The notes beneath the pieces are model-generated. The model made no database searches and had not been told where the DNA came from. It saw nothing but the letters and a program-made list of their open reading frames with translations. A stretch of DNA of 64,000 nucleotides from Massilia eurypsychrophila (GTDB lineage: Bacteria > Pseudomonadota > Gammaproteobacteria > Burkholderiales > Burkholderiaceae_D): NCBI RefSeq assembly GCF_002760655.1, contig NZ_PDOC01000020.1, forward strand, positions 1 to 64,000. Direction: 5' to 3'. The translations under genes were made by a program, and so were the position numbers. Shown here one piece after another: positions 53,012-63,044 of this stretch. Each line of letters begins with the position of its first letter. Position 1 is the first letter of the stretch.

Positions 53012-53860
53012 ATGGCGCGCTGCCTGCTCGCCTGCCTTCCGATGATCGCCGTATCGGCGCATGCACAGGACCGCGACTCGCTCGTCGACCTCATCAACGA
53101 CTACCGCGCTGATCCGGGCAGCTGCGAAGGCTGGGAGGTGGACCCGGTGGCGCCGCTGGCCCAGCATCGCGCGCTTGGCCGGCTGTACGTGGGGCGCGGC
53201 GCTTCGCTGCAGCAGGCGCTCGCGACGGCCGGCTACAGCGGCGCCCACGCCAAGGCGATCTACATCACCGGCCCGCGCGACGAGTACGCGGCAATGGACG
53301 CGTTCCAGCGGGCCTACTGCAAGATCCTGCTCAGCACAGAATTTACCGCCGTCGGCGCCGGGCGCAGCGGCGACACCTGGCAGGTCGTGTTCGCCCGCCC
53401 GGCAGCGCCGGCCCCGGTTGCCCGGCTGCCCGATGCGCGCAACACCAGCCAGATCCTGCTCGACGCCGTCAACCGCGCACGGTCCACCGATCGCAGCTGC
53501 GGCAACCGGCGCTTCGCCGCGGCGCCGGCGCTCACGCTCAACCCTTCGCTCGGTGCGGCTGCGCTGGCCCACAGCGTCGACATGGCGCGGCAGGGCTATT
53601 TCAGCCACCAGGGCAAGGATGGCAAGGAAGTCGAGCAGCGCGCGGTCCAGGCCGGCTATCGCTGGCGTGGCATCGGCGAGAACATCGCGCTGGGGCAAAG
53701 CACGCCGGAAGAAGCGATGGCCGGATGGCTCGCCAGTCCCGGCCACTGCGCCAACATCATGAACCGCTGGTTCACCGAAATGGGCGCCGCCTTCGCCACC
53801 GGCGGCGGGCGCGACCGCTCGCGCGTCTACTGGACGCAAGTGTTCGGCCAGCCGAAGTAA
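53012..53860 (+). CDS. Secreted CAP/SCP-domain protein, tandem
   Basis: The 282-residue protein has a signal peptide (LLACLPMIAVSAHAQ) and two CAP-like halves. The first (about 20-140) starts SLVDLINDYRADPGSCEGW and is degenerate: the later His-Glu cavity motifs are absent. The second (about 150-280) is canonical, with LLDAVNRARS, AHSVDMARQGYFSHQG, IGENIALG, GWLASPGHCANIMN and FTEMGAAFA. CAP proteins are secreted and bind lipids or act on the cell surface; the mechanism in bacteria is unsettled. ATG 53012 is the best start for a signal peptide; the frame opens at 52865. It stands alone between the small protein and polymerase genes. Confidence 0.82.
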   Translation: MARCLLACLPMIAVSAHAQDRDSLVDLINDYRADPGSCEGWEVDPVAPLAQHRALGRLYVGRGASLQQALATAGYSGAHAKAIYITGPRDEYAAMDAFQRAYCKILLSTEFTAVGAGRSGDTWQVVFARPAAPAPVARLPDARNTSQILLDAVNRARSTDRSCGNRRFAAAPALTLNPSLGAAALAHSVDMARQGYFSHQGKDGKEVEQRAVQAGYRWRGIGENIALGQSTPEEAMAGWLASPGHCANIMNRWFTEMGAAFATGGGRDRSRVYWTQVFGQPK

Positions 53861-53939
53861 TTCGACCACAGGGCGTAAAATCGAGGCTGGCACGCACGCG
53901 ATGCGTTTTACAGACTGATTGGCGCCCGAAGGCAATTCG

Positions 53940-56312
53940 TTGGATCAACTACAGCAAGGTTTTCTCCTCACCCGACATTGGCGCGACACGCCCGCCGGCA
54001 CCGAAGTCGAGTTCTGGCTGGCGACCGACGACGGTCCGCGCCAGGTCCGGCTGGCGCCGCATCCATCGGTGGCGTTCATCCCCGCCGAGCAGCGCGAGCA
54101 GGCCGAAGCGGTGCTGCTGGGCGAGCGCGGCGTCGAGCTGCGGCCGTTGGCGCTGAGCGACTTCCATCACCGCCCCGTGCTCGGCCTGTATTGCACCCAA
54201 TACCGCCAGCTGATGAAGCTGGCCAAGCGATTGAAAGAATACGGCATCGACGTCTACGAATCCGACGTGCGCCCGCCCGAGCGCTACCTGATGGAGCGCT
54301 TCATCACCGCGCCGGTCTTCTTTGGCGGCCAGCCTGGTCCCGATGGCAAAGGCCCGTTGATCGACGGCCAATTGAAGCCTGCGCCGGGATACCGCCCGTC
54401 GCTCAAGCTCGTCTCGCTCGACATCGAGACCACCGCCCACGGCGACCTGTACTGCATCGGCCTGGAAGGCTGCGGCCAGCGCCAGGTCTACATGCTCGGC
54501 CCGCCCAACGGCAGCGACGAGCCGCTCGACTTCGACCTCGAATATTGCGACACCCGCGCGCAGTTGCTGCAGCGCCTCAACGAATGGATCGAGCGGCACG
54601 ATCCTGACGCCATCATCGGCTGGAACGTGGTGCAGTTCGACCTGCGCGTGCTGCAGCGCCACGCCGAGCGCTACAACGTGCCGCTGCGCTTCGGCCGCGA
54701 CGGCAGCCCGATGGAGTGGCGCGAACACGGCGGCAGGCAAGGTCATTTCTTTGCCGCCGCCGCCGGCCGCCTGATCATCGACGGCATCGACGCGCTCAAG
54801 TCGGCAACGTGGAGTTTTTCGTCGTTCTCGCTCGAACATGTATCGCAGACGCTGCTGGGCGAAGGCAAGTCGATCGACAATCCATACCAGCGCATGGATG
54901 AAATCAACCGACGCTTCGCCGAAGACAAGCCGGCCCTGGCGCGCTACAACCTGAAAGACTGCGAGCTGGTCACGCGCATCTTCGCCAAGACGGAGCTGCT
55001 GACGTTTCTGCTGGAGCGCGCCAGCGTGACAGGCCTGGCCGCCGATCGCAGCGGCGGTTCGGTCGCCGCCTTCGAGCATTTATACATGCCGATGATGCAC
55101 CGCCAGGGTTACGTGGCGCCGAACCTGGGCGACGTCGAAGGCGGCGACAGCCCCGGCGGCTTTGTCATGGATTCGCGGTCCGGGCTGTACGACTCGGTGC
55201 TGGTGCTCGATTACAAGAGCCTGTATCCGTCGATCATTCGCACCTTTCTGATCGACCCGGTGGGCCTGGTGGTGGGCACGCGCGACGATAACGATGCGCC
55301 GTCGGTGGAAGGCTTTCGCGGCGCGCGCTTTTCGCGCGACAAGCACTGCCTGCCGGCCATCGTCAAGCAGATCTGGGATGGACGCGATGCCGCAAAGCGC
55401 GAGCAGAACAAGCCGCTGTCGCAGGCGCTGAAGATCATCATGAATGCGTTCTATGGCGTGCTGGGGTCAAACGGCTGCCGCTTTTTCGATCCGCGGCTGG
55501 CGTCCTCGATTACCTTGCGCGGCCACGAGATCATGCACCATACGCGCAGGCTGATCGAAGAGAAGGGCTACCAGGTTATCTACGGCGATACCGATTCGAC
55601 GTTTGTGTGGCTGCGCCACGCACACAGCGAGGAGGCCGCGGCGGAGATTGGCCGCGCGCTGGTCCGGCATGTCAACGAATGGTTCGATCAGTACCTGCTT
55701 ACGCAATTCGGACTGGAAAACGCGCTGGAGCTGCAATTCGAAACCCATTACCGGCGCTTTTTGATGCCGACGATCCGCGGCTCGGAAGAGGGCAGCAAGA
55801 AACGCTACGCCGGCATGACGCGCAAAGCCGATGGCAGCGAGCAGATGATTTACAAGGGCCTGGAGACGGTGCGCAGCGACTGGACGCCGCTGGCGCAGCA
55901 ATTCCAGCAAGCGCTGTATCTGCGCATATTCAAGGGCGAGCCGTATCAGGATTATGTGCGCGACTATGCGAGCCGCACCGTCAGCGGCGAACTCGACGAG
56001 CTGCTGGTGTATCGCAAGCGGCTGCGCCGGCCGCTCGACGACTACGAGCGCAACGTGCCGCCGCATGTGCGCGCGGCGCGCATCGCCGACGAATTCAATC
56101 GGCAGCAGGGAAGGCCGCTGCAATACCAGAACGGCGGCTGGATCCGCTACGTGATCACGCTGGCGGGGCCGGAGCCGCTGGAAGCGCGGCGCTCGCCGAT
56201 CGACTACGAACATTACCTGTCGCGCCAGCTGCAGCCGGTCGCCGACGCCATCCTGCCATTCGTGCGCGACGATTTCACGGCGCTCACCAGCCAGCAGCAA
56301 ACCCTGTTCTAG
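53940..56312 (+). CDS. polB: DNA polymerase II (family B)
   Basis: This protein matches E. coli Pol II nearly motif for motif. The N-terminus reads [20 protein letters not shown]. The 3'-5' exonuclease has [14 protein letters not shown] and YNLKDCEL. The polymerase has [11 protein letters not shown] (A), [15 protein letters not shown] (B) and YGDTDS (C), and the C-terminus [20 protein letters not shown]. Pol II is an SOS-associated polymerase that bypasses lesions and restarts forks. The start is uncertain: TTG 53940 has AAGG upstream and fits the family length, while TTG 53919 is in frame. I do not see a canonical LexA box upstream. Confidence 0.96.
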   Translation: MDQLQQGFLLTRHWRDTPAGTEVEFWLATDDGPRQVRLAPHPSVAFIPAEQREQAEAVLLGERGVELRPLALSDFHHRPVLGLYCTQYRQLMKLAKRLKEYGIDVYESDVRPPERYLMERFITAPVFFGGQPGPDGKGPLIDGQLKPAPGYRPSLKLVSLDIETTAHGDLYCIGLEGCGQRQVYMLGPPNGSDEPLDFDLEYCDTRAQLLQRLNEWIERHDPDAIIGWNVVQFDLRVLQRHAERYNVPLRFGRDGSPMEWREHGGRQGHFFAAAAGRLIIDGIDALKSATWSFSSFSLEHVSQTLLGEGKSIDNPYQRMDEINRRFAEDKPALARYNLKDCELVTRIFAKTELLTFLLERASVTGLAADRSGGSVAAFEHLYMPMMHRQGYVAPNLGDVEGGDSPGGFVMDSRSGLYDSVLVLDYKSLYPSIIRTFLIDPVGLVVGTRDDNDAPSVEGFRGARFSRDKHCLPAIVKQIWDGRDAAKREQNKPLSQALKIIMNAFYGVLGSNGCRFFDPRLASSITLRGHEIMHHTRRLIEEKGYQVIYGDTDSTFVWLRHAHSEEAAAEIGRALVRHVNEWFDQYLLTQFGLENALELQFETHYRRFLMPTIRGSEEGSKKRYAGMTRKADGSEQMIYKGLETVRSDWTPLAQQFQQALYLRIFKGEPYQDYVRDYASRTVSGELDELLVYRKRLRRPLDDYERNVPPHVRAARIADEFNRQQGRPLQYQNGGWIRYVITLAGPEPLEARRSPIDYEHYLSRQLQPVADAILPFVRDDFTALTSQQQTLF

Positions 56313-56455
56313 CGGCAGTTCACGTCGCTTTCGCCAGCAGGAAGCGCAGCACCTGAAGACTCGCGATCGGACATTCGTCGTGCGGCGGCCGCGGCTTCAT
56401 CGAATGGCGGAATCGAGTAAGATCGACCACTCACGCTTCTTACCAGACATTCAAC

Positions 56456-57532
56456 ATGAAAACCCAGAAAATCGCAGTGATCGCCGGCGACGGCATCGGC
56501 AACGAAGTCATGCCGGAGGGCTTGCGCGTGCTGCGCGCGGCCGCGCAAAAATTTAACCTCGCGCTCGAGTTCGTCACGATGGACTGGGCCAACTGCGACT
56601 ACTACGTCAAGCACGGCCAGATGATGCCCGACGACTGGCGCCAGCAACTCGACGGCTGCGACGCCATCTATTTCGGCGCCGCCGGCATGCCGGACGTGGT
56701 GCCCGACCACATCTCGCTGTGGGGCTCGCTGCTCAAGTTCCGCCGCGAGTTCGACCAGTACGTCAACCTGCGCCCGGTGCGCCTGATGCCAGGCGTGCCG
56801 TGCCCGCTGGCCAACCGCACGCCCGGCGACATCGATTTCTACGTCGTGCGCGAAAACACCGAAGGCGAATACTCGTCCGTCGGCGGCATCATGTTCGAAG
56901 GCACCGACCGCGAAGTCGTCACGCAGGCCTCGATCTTCACGCGCAAGGGCACCGACCGCATCCTCAAGTACGCCTTCGACCTGGCGCAAAGCCGCCCGAA
57001 AAAGCACCTGACGTCGGCCACCAAATCGAACGGCATCTCGATCAGCATGCCTTACTGGGATTCGCGCGTGGAAACGATGGCGCCGTCGTATCCGGAGGTG
57101 CGATGGGACAAGTACCACATCGACATCCTGTGCGCGCGCTTCGTGCTCTCGCCCGAGCGCTTCGACGTGGTGGTGGCGTCGAACCTGTTCGGCGATATCC
57201 TGTCCGACCTCGGCCCTGCCTGCACCGGCACGATCGGCATCGCGCCGTCGGCCAACCTCAATCCGGAGCGCAACTTCCCGTCGCTGTTCGAACCGGTGCA
57301 CGGCTCGGCGCCTGACATCTTCGGCAAGAACATCGCCAACCCGATCGGCATGATCTGGTCCGGCGCGATGATGCTCGACTTCCTCGGCAACGGCGACGCC
57401 GGCTACACGGCCGCGCACGATGCCATCCTCAAGGCCATCGAAGCGGTGCTGCTGCAGGGACCGACCACGCCCGACCTCGGTGGTGGCGCGAATACAACGG
57501 AAGTTGGCAAAGCAATCGCCCTAGCACTATGA
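56456..57532 (+). CDS. ttuC: Tartrate dehydrogenase/decarboxylase family enzyme
   Basis: This 358-residue enzyme belongs to the isocitrate/isopropylmalate dehydrogenase family, in the tartrate dehydrogenase branch. It starts IAVIAGDGIGNEVMPEGLRVL and carries the substrate Arg segment LRPVRL, FYVVRENTEGEYSSVGG, the Lys of KSNGISISM, metal Asp residues in NLFGDILSDLG and the cofactor loop EPVHGSAPDIFG. The tartrate branch differs from LeuB in LWGSLLKFRREFDQYVNLRP. NAD-linked oxidation of tartrate or D-malate is expected. It has no neighbour in tight coupling, but the sugar-acid genes further on suggest a shared diet of hydroxydicarboxylates. The following hairpin may end its transcript. Confidence 0.85.
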   Translation: MKTQKIAVIAGDGIGNEVMPEGLRVLRAAAQKFNLALEFVTMDWANCDYYVKHGQMMPDDWRQQLDGCDAIYFGAAGMPDVVPDHISLWGSLLKFRREFDQYVNLRPVRLMPGVPCPLANRTPGDIDFYVVRENTEGEYSSVGGIMFEGTDREVVTQASIFTRKGTDRILKYAFDLAQSRPKKHLTSATKSNGISISMPYWDSRVETMAPSYPEVRWDKYHIDILCARFVLSPERFDVVVASNLFGDILSDLGPACTGTIGIAPSANLNPERNFPSLFEPVHGSAPDIFGKNIANPIGMIWSGAMMLDFLGNGDAGYTAAHDAILKAIEAVLLQGPTTPDLGGGANTTEVGKAIALAL

Positions 57533-57535
57533 CTT

Positions 57536-57555
57536 TATAGCGCACTAGCGCTATA
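57536..57555. terminator. Perfect hairpin after the tartrate dehydrogenase gene
   Basis: TATAGCGC (57536-57543) and GCGCTATA (57548-57555) form an eight-pair stem with loop ACTA, starting four bases after the stop. No T-tract follows, so termination would be weak; it could protect the message or bind a dimeric regulator. Confidence 0.45.
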
Positions 57556-57727
57556 TCAAACGTTGTGCGCGCGGTCGCTTCCTAATCGGCGGCCGCTTGA
57601 ACCACCGACATCCATTTCCGTCGAAAGAGGGTGACCCGTGGCGTCCCTGGGGACAGGGCCGTGATGGGTCGCCTCGCAGCCTCATCCTATTGATGCGGTG
57701 CTTTCTCTCGAAGAAAAGGATTGGGAC

Positions 57728-58810
57728 ATGAACAAGACCATCGTGGCAGCGGCGTTACTGGCCGCGAGTGCAGGCGGCGCATCGGCGCAGACCGGCCTGA
57801 GCATCTACGGCATAGTCGATGCCGGCTACGTTCGCGAAAGCGGCGGTGTGGCCGGCACAACCAACAAGATTTCCAGCGGCGTCGGCTCCTATTCGCGCAT
57901 TGGCTTTCGCGGCACCGAGGACCTGGGCGGCGGCATGACCGCGCTGTTCCAGCTCGAATCGGGCTTCCGCGTCGATACCGGCGAGCAGGACGCTGCCGGC
58001 AGCCTGTTCAACCGGCAGGCATTCGTGGGCCTGAAAACGCGGGCCGGCAACCTCACCATCGGCCGCCAGTACACCCCGTGGCACCAGGCACTGGCGCAGG
58101 TTGGCGACCCGTGGGGCACCGGCTACGCGGGCGGAGCGAAGAACCTGTTTCCCGACTACGGCAGCAACGTCCGCACCAGCAACACGGTGCAATACTCGGC
58201 GCCGCCGTTGATGGGATTTAACGCCGACATCGCATATGCCGCCGGCGAACAAGCGGGCGACAACAAGGCCGGTCGCCAGTTCGGCTTTTCGGTCGGCTAC
58301 TCGCAGGGGCCGCTGAACGTGCGCGTTGCCTACAACAACAAGAACACCGACATCGCGGCCGCGCCCGGCGTCACGCCGGTGGACCGCAGCGTCGGCACCA
58401 ACCGGATGCTGGTGGCGAACTACGACTTCGGCGTTGCCAAGGCCTACTTCGCGTTCAGCAGGGACAAGGGTTTCAACAGCGCCCCGCTGGGCAACAACGC
58501 GAACCCGTATGGCGGCGTGCCGGCGACGGCGTCGACTGACGGCAACGAATTCCTCGTCGGCCTGACCGCGCCGCTGGTGGGCGGCACCGTGCTGGCAAGC
58601 TACATGCGCAAGAACGACAAGACCTTCTTCAACCAGGATGCGCGCTCCTGGGGCATCGGTTACCAGTATCCGCTGTCGAAGCGCACCCACGCGTACGTGG
58701 CCTACGGTGTTGTCAACAACAAGAACGGGGCAGGGTACACGGTGGCGAACAACACCGAGCCTGGCACGGGCGACCGCGCTTTCAACCTGGGGGTGCGTCA
58801 CTCGTTCTGA
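57728..58810 (+). CDS. Gram-negative porin
   Basis: The 360-residue protein is a trimeric general porin of the betaproteobacterial type. A signal peptide (TIVAAALLAASAGGASA) is followed by QTGLSIYGIVDAGYVRE, SRIGFRGTEDLGGGMTALFQLESGF and LFNRQAFVGLKTRAG, the standard family start. The ending AFNLGVRHSF has the terminal Phe used in barrel assembly. It is 360 residues, the usual length. Start 57728 follows AAAGGA. Located beside sugar-acid genes, it may let dicarboxylates through the outer membrane. Confidence 0.93.
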   Translation: MNKTIVAAALLAASAGGASAQTGLSIYGIVDAGYVRESGGVAGTTNKISSGVGSYSRIGFRGTEDLGGGMTALFQLESGFRVDTGEQDAAGSLFNRQAFVGLKTRAGNLTIGRQYTPWHQALAQVGDPWGTGYAGGAKNLFPDYGSNVRTSNTVQYSAPPLMGFNADIAYAAGEQAGDNKAGRQFGFSVGYSQGPLNVRVAYNNKNTDIAAAPGVTPVDRSVGTNRMLVANYDFGVAKAYFAFSRDKGFNSAPLGNNANPYGGVPATASTDGNEFLVGLTAPLVGGTVLASYMRKNDKTFFNQDARSWGIGYQYPLSKRTHAYVAYGVVNNKNGAGYTVANNTEPGTGDRAFNLGVRHSF

Positions 58811-58865
58811 ACGCAGTGTCTTTCCTGCGCGCTGGAGGGGAAGCGCACGCCTTTCTGTCAGCCGC

Positions 58866-58877
58866 TGTAACGTTACA
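58866..58877. promoter_or_regulatory. TGTAACGTTACA palindrome, LacI-like operator
   Basis: This perfect 12-bp palindrome has the central CG and TGTAA/TTACA arms of LacI-family operators. It lies 74 bases before the truncated dehydrogenase gene and could once have controlled the operon. The regulator is not in this window. Confidence 0.4.
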
Positions 58878-58950
58878 CGAATGTCGAGGAAATCGAAGAG
58901 TTTTGTAGGATGGCCTGGTACAGACGTTAATCTGTTTAAGGACATTCGAC

Positions 58951-59226
58951 GTGAAACCTGAGATTCTTGTGTTGGCCGCCGGCTCTTCGGCGCAAGTGAT
59001 GGCGCGCCTGGACGACGAGTTCACTTGCCACCACCTGTGGCAAGCCGCTGGGCCGCAGCAGGATAGCTTCCTGCGGCAAGTGGCGCCGGACGTGCGCGGC
59101 GTCTTCACCACCGGCACGGTGGGCATCACGGCCGCGCAGGTGGCCCAGCTGCAGGCGCTTGAAATTGTCGCCGTCCACGGCATCGGTGTCGATGCGGTAG
59201 ACCTTGACGCCACGCGCGCGTACTAG
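58951..59226 (+). pseudogene. Truncated 2-hydroxyacid dehydrogenase (N-terminal remnant)
   Basis: The 91-residue frame matches the start of D-isomer 2-hydroxyacid dehydrogenases: EILVLAAGSSAQVMARL, VRGVFTTGTVGIT and LEIVAVHGIGVDAVDLDATRA. Normal proteins then continue with the NAD-binding domain, but here a TAG follows ATRAY and the rest is missing. The start codon is GTG with AAGGA upstream. It is a broken glyoxylate/hydroxypyruvate reductase-like gene, probably once part of the sugar-acid operon. Confidence 0.75.
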
Positions 59227-59305
59227 GTTAAGTCATGCGACGACTGATGACTGGCCGCACGAGCCTGCATTGAGGTCGCGCTCTACCTCACACCCAGGAG
59301 ACAAC

Positions 59306-60259
59306 ATGAACACCAAACAACTACTTTCAGCACTCATTGTGGGCCTGGCCCTGACTGCCGGCGTACAGCCGCTGGTTTCCCGGAAAAGCCGATCACCGTC
59401 ATCGTGCCGTTCCCGCTAGGCGGCTCGTCGGACAGCATTGCGTGCGTCATCGGTCCGAAGGTCACGGCCAAACTTGGCCAGCCGTGGGTGGTGGAAAACC
59501 GGCCTGGCGCAACCGGCGCCATTGGCGCCGGCACGGTCAAGCGCGGCGCGCCGGACGGCTACACCTTGCTGGCCGCCTCGATCGCCGTATATTCAGTCAA
59601 CCCGGTACTGCAGAAAAGCCTGGCGTACGATCCATCCAAGGACTTCGACTTGCTGACAGTCGCCGTGCGCGCGCCCATCGTGCTGGTGGCCAATCCGAAC
59701 CTCCAGGCCAACAACATCGCCGAGATGATCGCGTACCTGAAGAAAAACCTGGCAAGGTGACCTTCGCCTCGTCCGGCAGCGGCAGTTCCGATCACCTGAC
59801 TGCGGCGCTGTTCTGGCAAAAGAGCGGTACCAGCGGCTTGCACGTCCCGTACAAGGGCGGCGCGCCGGCGATCACCGACCTGCTCGGTGGCCAGGTCGAC
59901 GTCTCTTTCGTCAACATCAACACGGCGCTGCCTTACATGAAGGCGGGCAAGTTGAAAGTACTGGCGGTGACCGGCGAACGGCGTTCACCGATCCTGCCGC
60001 AGGTGCCGACGCTCGACGAAGCCGGCGTGCGCGGGGTAGACGTGTATTCGTGGCAGGCATTTGCAGCGCCGAAAGGGCTAAAGACGAAGCTGCACAGCGC
60101 CATTGTTTCTGCGGTCAACGAACCTGACATCAAGGCAAAACGGTCGAGCAGGGATTTGAAATTGTCGGCAATACGCCGGAAGAGTTCGAGAAATTCCAGG
60201 CTGCCGAACTGGCACGCTGGAAAAACGTCATCGAAGTAGGGAAGATCTCGGTCGAGTAA
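59306..60259 (+). pseudogene. Bug-family (TctC) solute-binding protein, three frameshifts
   Basis: The pieces of one protein appear in successive frames. MNTKQLLSALIVGLALTAG is the signal peptide in frame 1. After a shift near 59,380, PITVIVPFPLGGSSDS, VENRPGATGAIGAG and DGYTLLAAS follow. After a second near 59,750 come VTFASSGSGSSDHL, HVPYKGGAPAITDLLGGQVD and LPQVPTLDEAGVRG, and after a third near 60,140 TVEQGFEIVGNTPEEF. It would have been a periplasmic tricarboxylate/dicarboxylate binding protein. The remains end at TAA 60259. GGAG still precedes the ATG. The loss leaves no complete importer in the visible part of the operon. Confidence 0.88.
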
Positions 60260-60391
60260 TCCCCGTCGCTGCCGCTGTCGCCAGCCGTGCTGGCGACGCG
60301 GCCTTCGTCATGGCCGTTTGCCAGCCGCGCGTGCGACGAACAGACGCTTCACCACCAGTGCAGCGTGCGAACGAACCGTTATAGACTACGG

Positions 60392-60631
60392 TTAGCCCTT
60401 GGCGGCAAGTGCGCGGAGCAGTTCCGGATTGACCGAGTCCATGCTGGCGCTCATGCGATAGAGTTTCCAGAGGTTCGGGCCGGTGTCGGCGGCTGCCGCG
60501 ACAACTGGCTTGGCCACCGTGATTGCCTTGGCAGGGGCCTTCGGCGCGGCGAACATGGCGGACAGGAAAGTCGAAGCAGCAGCGAACAGCGAGTGACCGT
60601 GGACAGGAAGGTTTGCGGTAGTTGTCGTCAT
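60392..60631 (-). CDS. Small protein of unknown function
   Basis: The 79-residue product starts MTTTTANLPVHGHSLFAAAS, has an Ala-rich middle (APKAPAKAITVAKPVVAA) and ends LWKLYRMSASMDSVNPELLRAL. GAGGAA lies six bases before the ATG, a good ribosome site, and this makes expression likely. There is no clear signal or membrane segment. I recognise no family. It is transcribed opposite to the sugar-acid genes. Confidence 0.6.
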   Translation of the reverse strand: MTTTTANLPVHGHSLFAAASTFLSAMFAAPKAPAKAITVAKPVVAAAADTGPNLWKLYRMSASMDSVNPELLRALAAKG

Positions 60632-60793
60632 TTTCGGTTCCTCATTAATTTGTTGGCGTAGATCCAGTATGGGTACGCACGACCTCCAATGCCAATTTCA
60701 AGTTCTCATAAGCATTATTCACAAGCCGAATGAGGCGATCGAGTTAAGCGGGCGGTTCGATAACAGTTATGCGCCAAACATATCAATCAGCGG

Positions 60794-60822
60794 TTGCGCT
60801 AATCGGTCGGCCTGACTATACT
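60794..60822 (+). promoter_or_regulatory. Sigma-70 promoter of the glucarate operon
   Basis: TTGCGC (60794-60799) and TATACT (60817-60822) are spaced by 17 bases, an excellent vegetative promoter. Transcription would start near 60829, with a leader of about 35 bases before gudD. Confidence 0.65.
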
Positions 60823-60831
60823 TTCACTATG

Positions 60832-60842
60832 TTGTACGACAA
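60832..60842 (+). promoter_or_regulatory. Operator-like inverted repeat TTGT-ACG-ACAA
   Basis: The repeat lies just after the predicted start site, where a bound repressor would block transcription. Its shape resembles sites for FadR-subfamily GntR regulators of hexuronate and glucarate genes. The regulator gene is not in this window. Confidence 0.45.
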
Positions 60843-60863
60843 CGGATCACTTCGGAGAGCGCG

Positions 60864-62207
60864 ATGTCCAGCACCCAAGCGCAAGGCGCCCCTACCGTCA
60901 CCGACATGCGTGTCGTGCCCGTGGCCGGCCGCGACAGCATGCTGCTCAACCTCAGCGGCGCCCACGGTCCTTACTTCACGCGCAACGTCGTGATCCTGAC
61001 CGACAGCGCCGGCAACACCGGCGTCGGCGAAGTCCCCGGCGGCGAGCCAATCCGCAAGACGCTCGACGACGCGCGCCAGCTGATCGTCGGACAGTCGATC
61101 GGCAACTACCAGGGCCTGCTCAACAAGGTGCGCGAGACCTTCCGCGACCGCGATGCGGGCGGGCGCGGCCTGCAGACTTTCGACCTGCGCGTCACCATTC
61201 ACGCGGTCACCTCGATCGAATCGGCGCTGCTCGACCTGCTCGGCAAATTCCTCGACGTGCCGGTCTGCGCGCTGCTCGGCGAGGGCCAGCAGCGCGAGCA
61301 GGTCGAAATGCTCGGCTACCTGTTCTACATCGGCGACCGCGGCGCCACCGACCTCGACTACGCCACCGATCCGGACGAGCCGAACGACTGGCTGCGCCTG
61401 CGCCACGAAAAAGCGATGACGCCCGAAGTGGTGGTGCGCCTGGCCGAAGCGTCGTACGCGCGCTACGGCTTCAAGGACTTCAAGCTCAAGGGCGGCGTGC
61501 TGCGCGGCGACGCCGAGATCGAGGCGGTCACCGCGCTGGCCGAGCGCTTCCCCGATGCGCGCGTCACGCTCGACCCAAACGGCGCCTGGTCGCTGAAGGA
61601 AGCGATCCGCCTGTGCCGCGGCCAGGACCACGTGCTGGCCTACGCCGAAGACCCGTGCGGCGCCGAAAACGGCTACTCCGGTCGCGAGGTGATGGCCGAG
61701 TTTCGCCGCGCCACCGGCTTGCGCACCGCCACCAACATGATCGCCACCGACTGGCGCGAACTGGGCCACGCGATCCAGCTGCAGGCGGTCGACATCCCGC
61801 TGGCCGACCCGCACTTCTGGACCATGCAAGGTTCCGTGCGCGTGGCGCAGATGTGCCACGAGTGGGGCCTGACCTGGGGTTCGCACTCGAACAACCACTT
61901 CGACATTTCGCTGGCGATGTTCACCCAGGTCGGCGCCGCCGCGCCGGGGAGAATCACCGCGCTCGACACCCACTGGATCTGGCAGGACGGCCAGCGCCTG
62001 ACCAAGGAGCCACTGCAGATCGTCGGCGGCATGATAGCCGTGCCGAAAAAGCCGGGCCTCGGCGTCGAGATCGACATGGACGCGCTGGAAGCGGCGCACC
62101 AGCTGTATCTGGCCAAGGGCCTCGGCGTGCGCAACGACGCGATCGCGATGCAGTTCTTCTTCCCCGGCTGGAAATTCGATAACAAGCGTCCCAGCTTCGA
62201 CCGCTAG
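60864..62207 (+). CDS. gudD: Glucarate dehydratase
   Basis: The 447-residue protein is an enolase-superfamily dehydratase matching GudD. The N-terminal capping part reads [27 protein letters not shown]. The barrel has [11 protein letters not shown] with the catalytic KxK, then [23 protein letters not shown] and [11 protein letters not shown] with the catalytic His. It removes water from D-glucarate to give 5-dehydro-4-deoxyglucarate. GGAGAG precedes ATG 60864. It is the first gene of the visible garL-garR operon. Confidence 0.95.
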   Translation: MSSTQAQGAPTVTDMRVVPVAGRDSMLLNLSGAHGPYFTRNVVILTDSAGNTGVGEVPGGEPIRKTLDDARQLIVGQSIGNYQGLLNKVRETFRDRDAGGRGLQTFDLRVTIHAVTSIESALLDLLGKFLDVPVCALLGEGQQREQVEMLGYLFYIGDRGATDLDYATDPDEPNDWLRLRHEKAMTPEVVVRLAEASYARYGFKDFKLKGGVLRGDAEIEAVTALAERFPDARVTLDPNGAWSLKEAIRLCRGQDHVLAYAEDPCGAENGYSGREVMAEFRRATGLRTATNMIATDWRELGHAIQLQAVDIPLADPHFWTMQGSVRVAQMCHEWGLTWGSHSNNHFDISLAMFTQVGAAAPGRITALDTHWIWQDGQRLTKEPLQIVGGMIAVPKKPGLGVEIDMDALEAAHQLYLAKGLGVRNDAIAMQFFFPGWKFDNKRPSFDR

Positions 62208-62250
62208 CATTTCCGATTGTGTTCCTCTCACCGCTCAAGGAAACCAGACC

Positions 62251-63021
62251 ATGACCATGCCGATCAACGAATTCAAGCGCGCCATCGCGGCGGGCCAGCT
62301 GCAGCTCGGGCTGTGGTCCGGCCTGTCGAATAACATCACCGTCGAAGTGCTGGCCAATTCCGGCTTCGACTGGCTGCTGCTCGACACCGAGCATTCGCCC
62401 AACGAGCTGCCGATGGTGCACTCGCAGCTGCAGGCGATCTCGCAAGGCATGGCGCATCCGATCGTGCGCCCGCCGTGGAACGACACCGTCACCATCAAGC
62501 GCTACCTCGACGTCGGCGTGCAGACCTTGCTGATCCCGTTCGTCCAGGATGCCGACGAGGCGCGCAATGCCGTCGCGGCGACGCGCTATCCGCCGCGCGG
62601 CGTGCGCGGCTACTCGGCGGCGGCGCGCGCATCCGACTACGGCCGCGTGAAGGACTATCCGAACCGCTGCGAAGAACACCTGTGCGTGCTGCTGCAGGTC
62701 GAAACGCCGCAGGCGCTGGCTAACATCGAAGCCATCGCCGCGGTCGACGGCGTCGACGGCATCTTCATCGGACCGGGCGACCTGTCGGCGTCGATGGGCT
62801 TCATCGGCCAGCCGATGCATCCCGAGGTGGTCGCCGCGATCGAAGACGCGGTGGCGCGCATCCTCGCCTGCGGCAAGGCCGCCGGTATCCTGGTCGGCGA
62901 CGAAGCGCTGGCCCGCCGCTACATCGAGATCGGCTGCACCTTTGTCGCAGTCGGCAGCGACATCGGCATCCTGGCGCGTGGCGCCGAGGCGCTGGCCGCC
63001 AAGTTCAAGACCGCTACCTGA
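62251..63021 (+). CDS. garL: 2-dehydro-3-deoxyglucarate aldolase
   Basis: The 256-residue protein is a class II HpcH/HpaI aldolase of the GarL type. [34 protein letters not shown] is the usual opening with the metal Glu region, [26 protein letters not shown] and PRGVRGYS the substrate part, and [17 protein letters not shown] the metal Asp. It cleaves the dehydratase product to pyruvate and tartronate semialdehyde. It starts 43 bases after gudD. Confidence 0.93.
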   Translation: MTMPINEFKRAIAAGQLQLGLWSGLSNNITVEVLANSGFDWLLLDTEHSPNELPMVHSQLQAISQGMAHPIVRPPWNDTVTIKRYLDVGVQTLLIPFVQDADEARNAVAATRYPPRGVRGYSAAARASDYGRVKDYPNRCEEHLCVLLQVETPQALANIEAIAAVDGVDGIFIGPGDLSASMGFIGQPMHPEVVAAIEDAVARILACGKAAGILVGDEALARRYIEIGCTFVAVGSDIGILARGAEALAAKFKTAT

Positions 63022-63044
63022 TACACCAACAAAGGAGAAACAAC

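Noticed and set aside
53861-53939. LexA box upstream of polB
   Set aside because: I looked for CTGT-N8-ACAG and found only a partial ACAG; not enough to claim SOS control from sequence.
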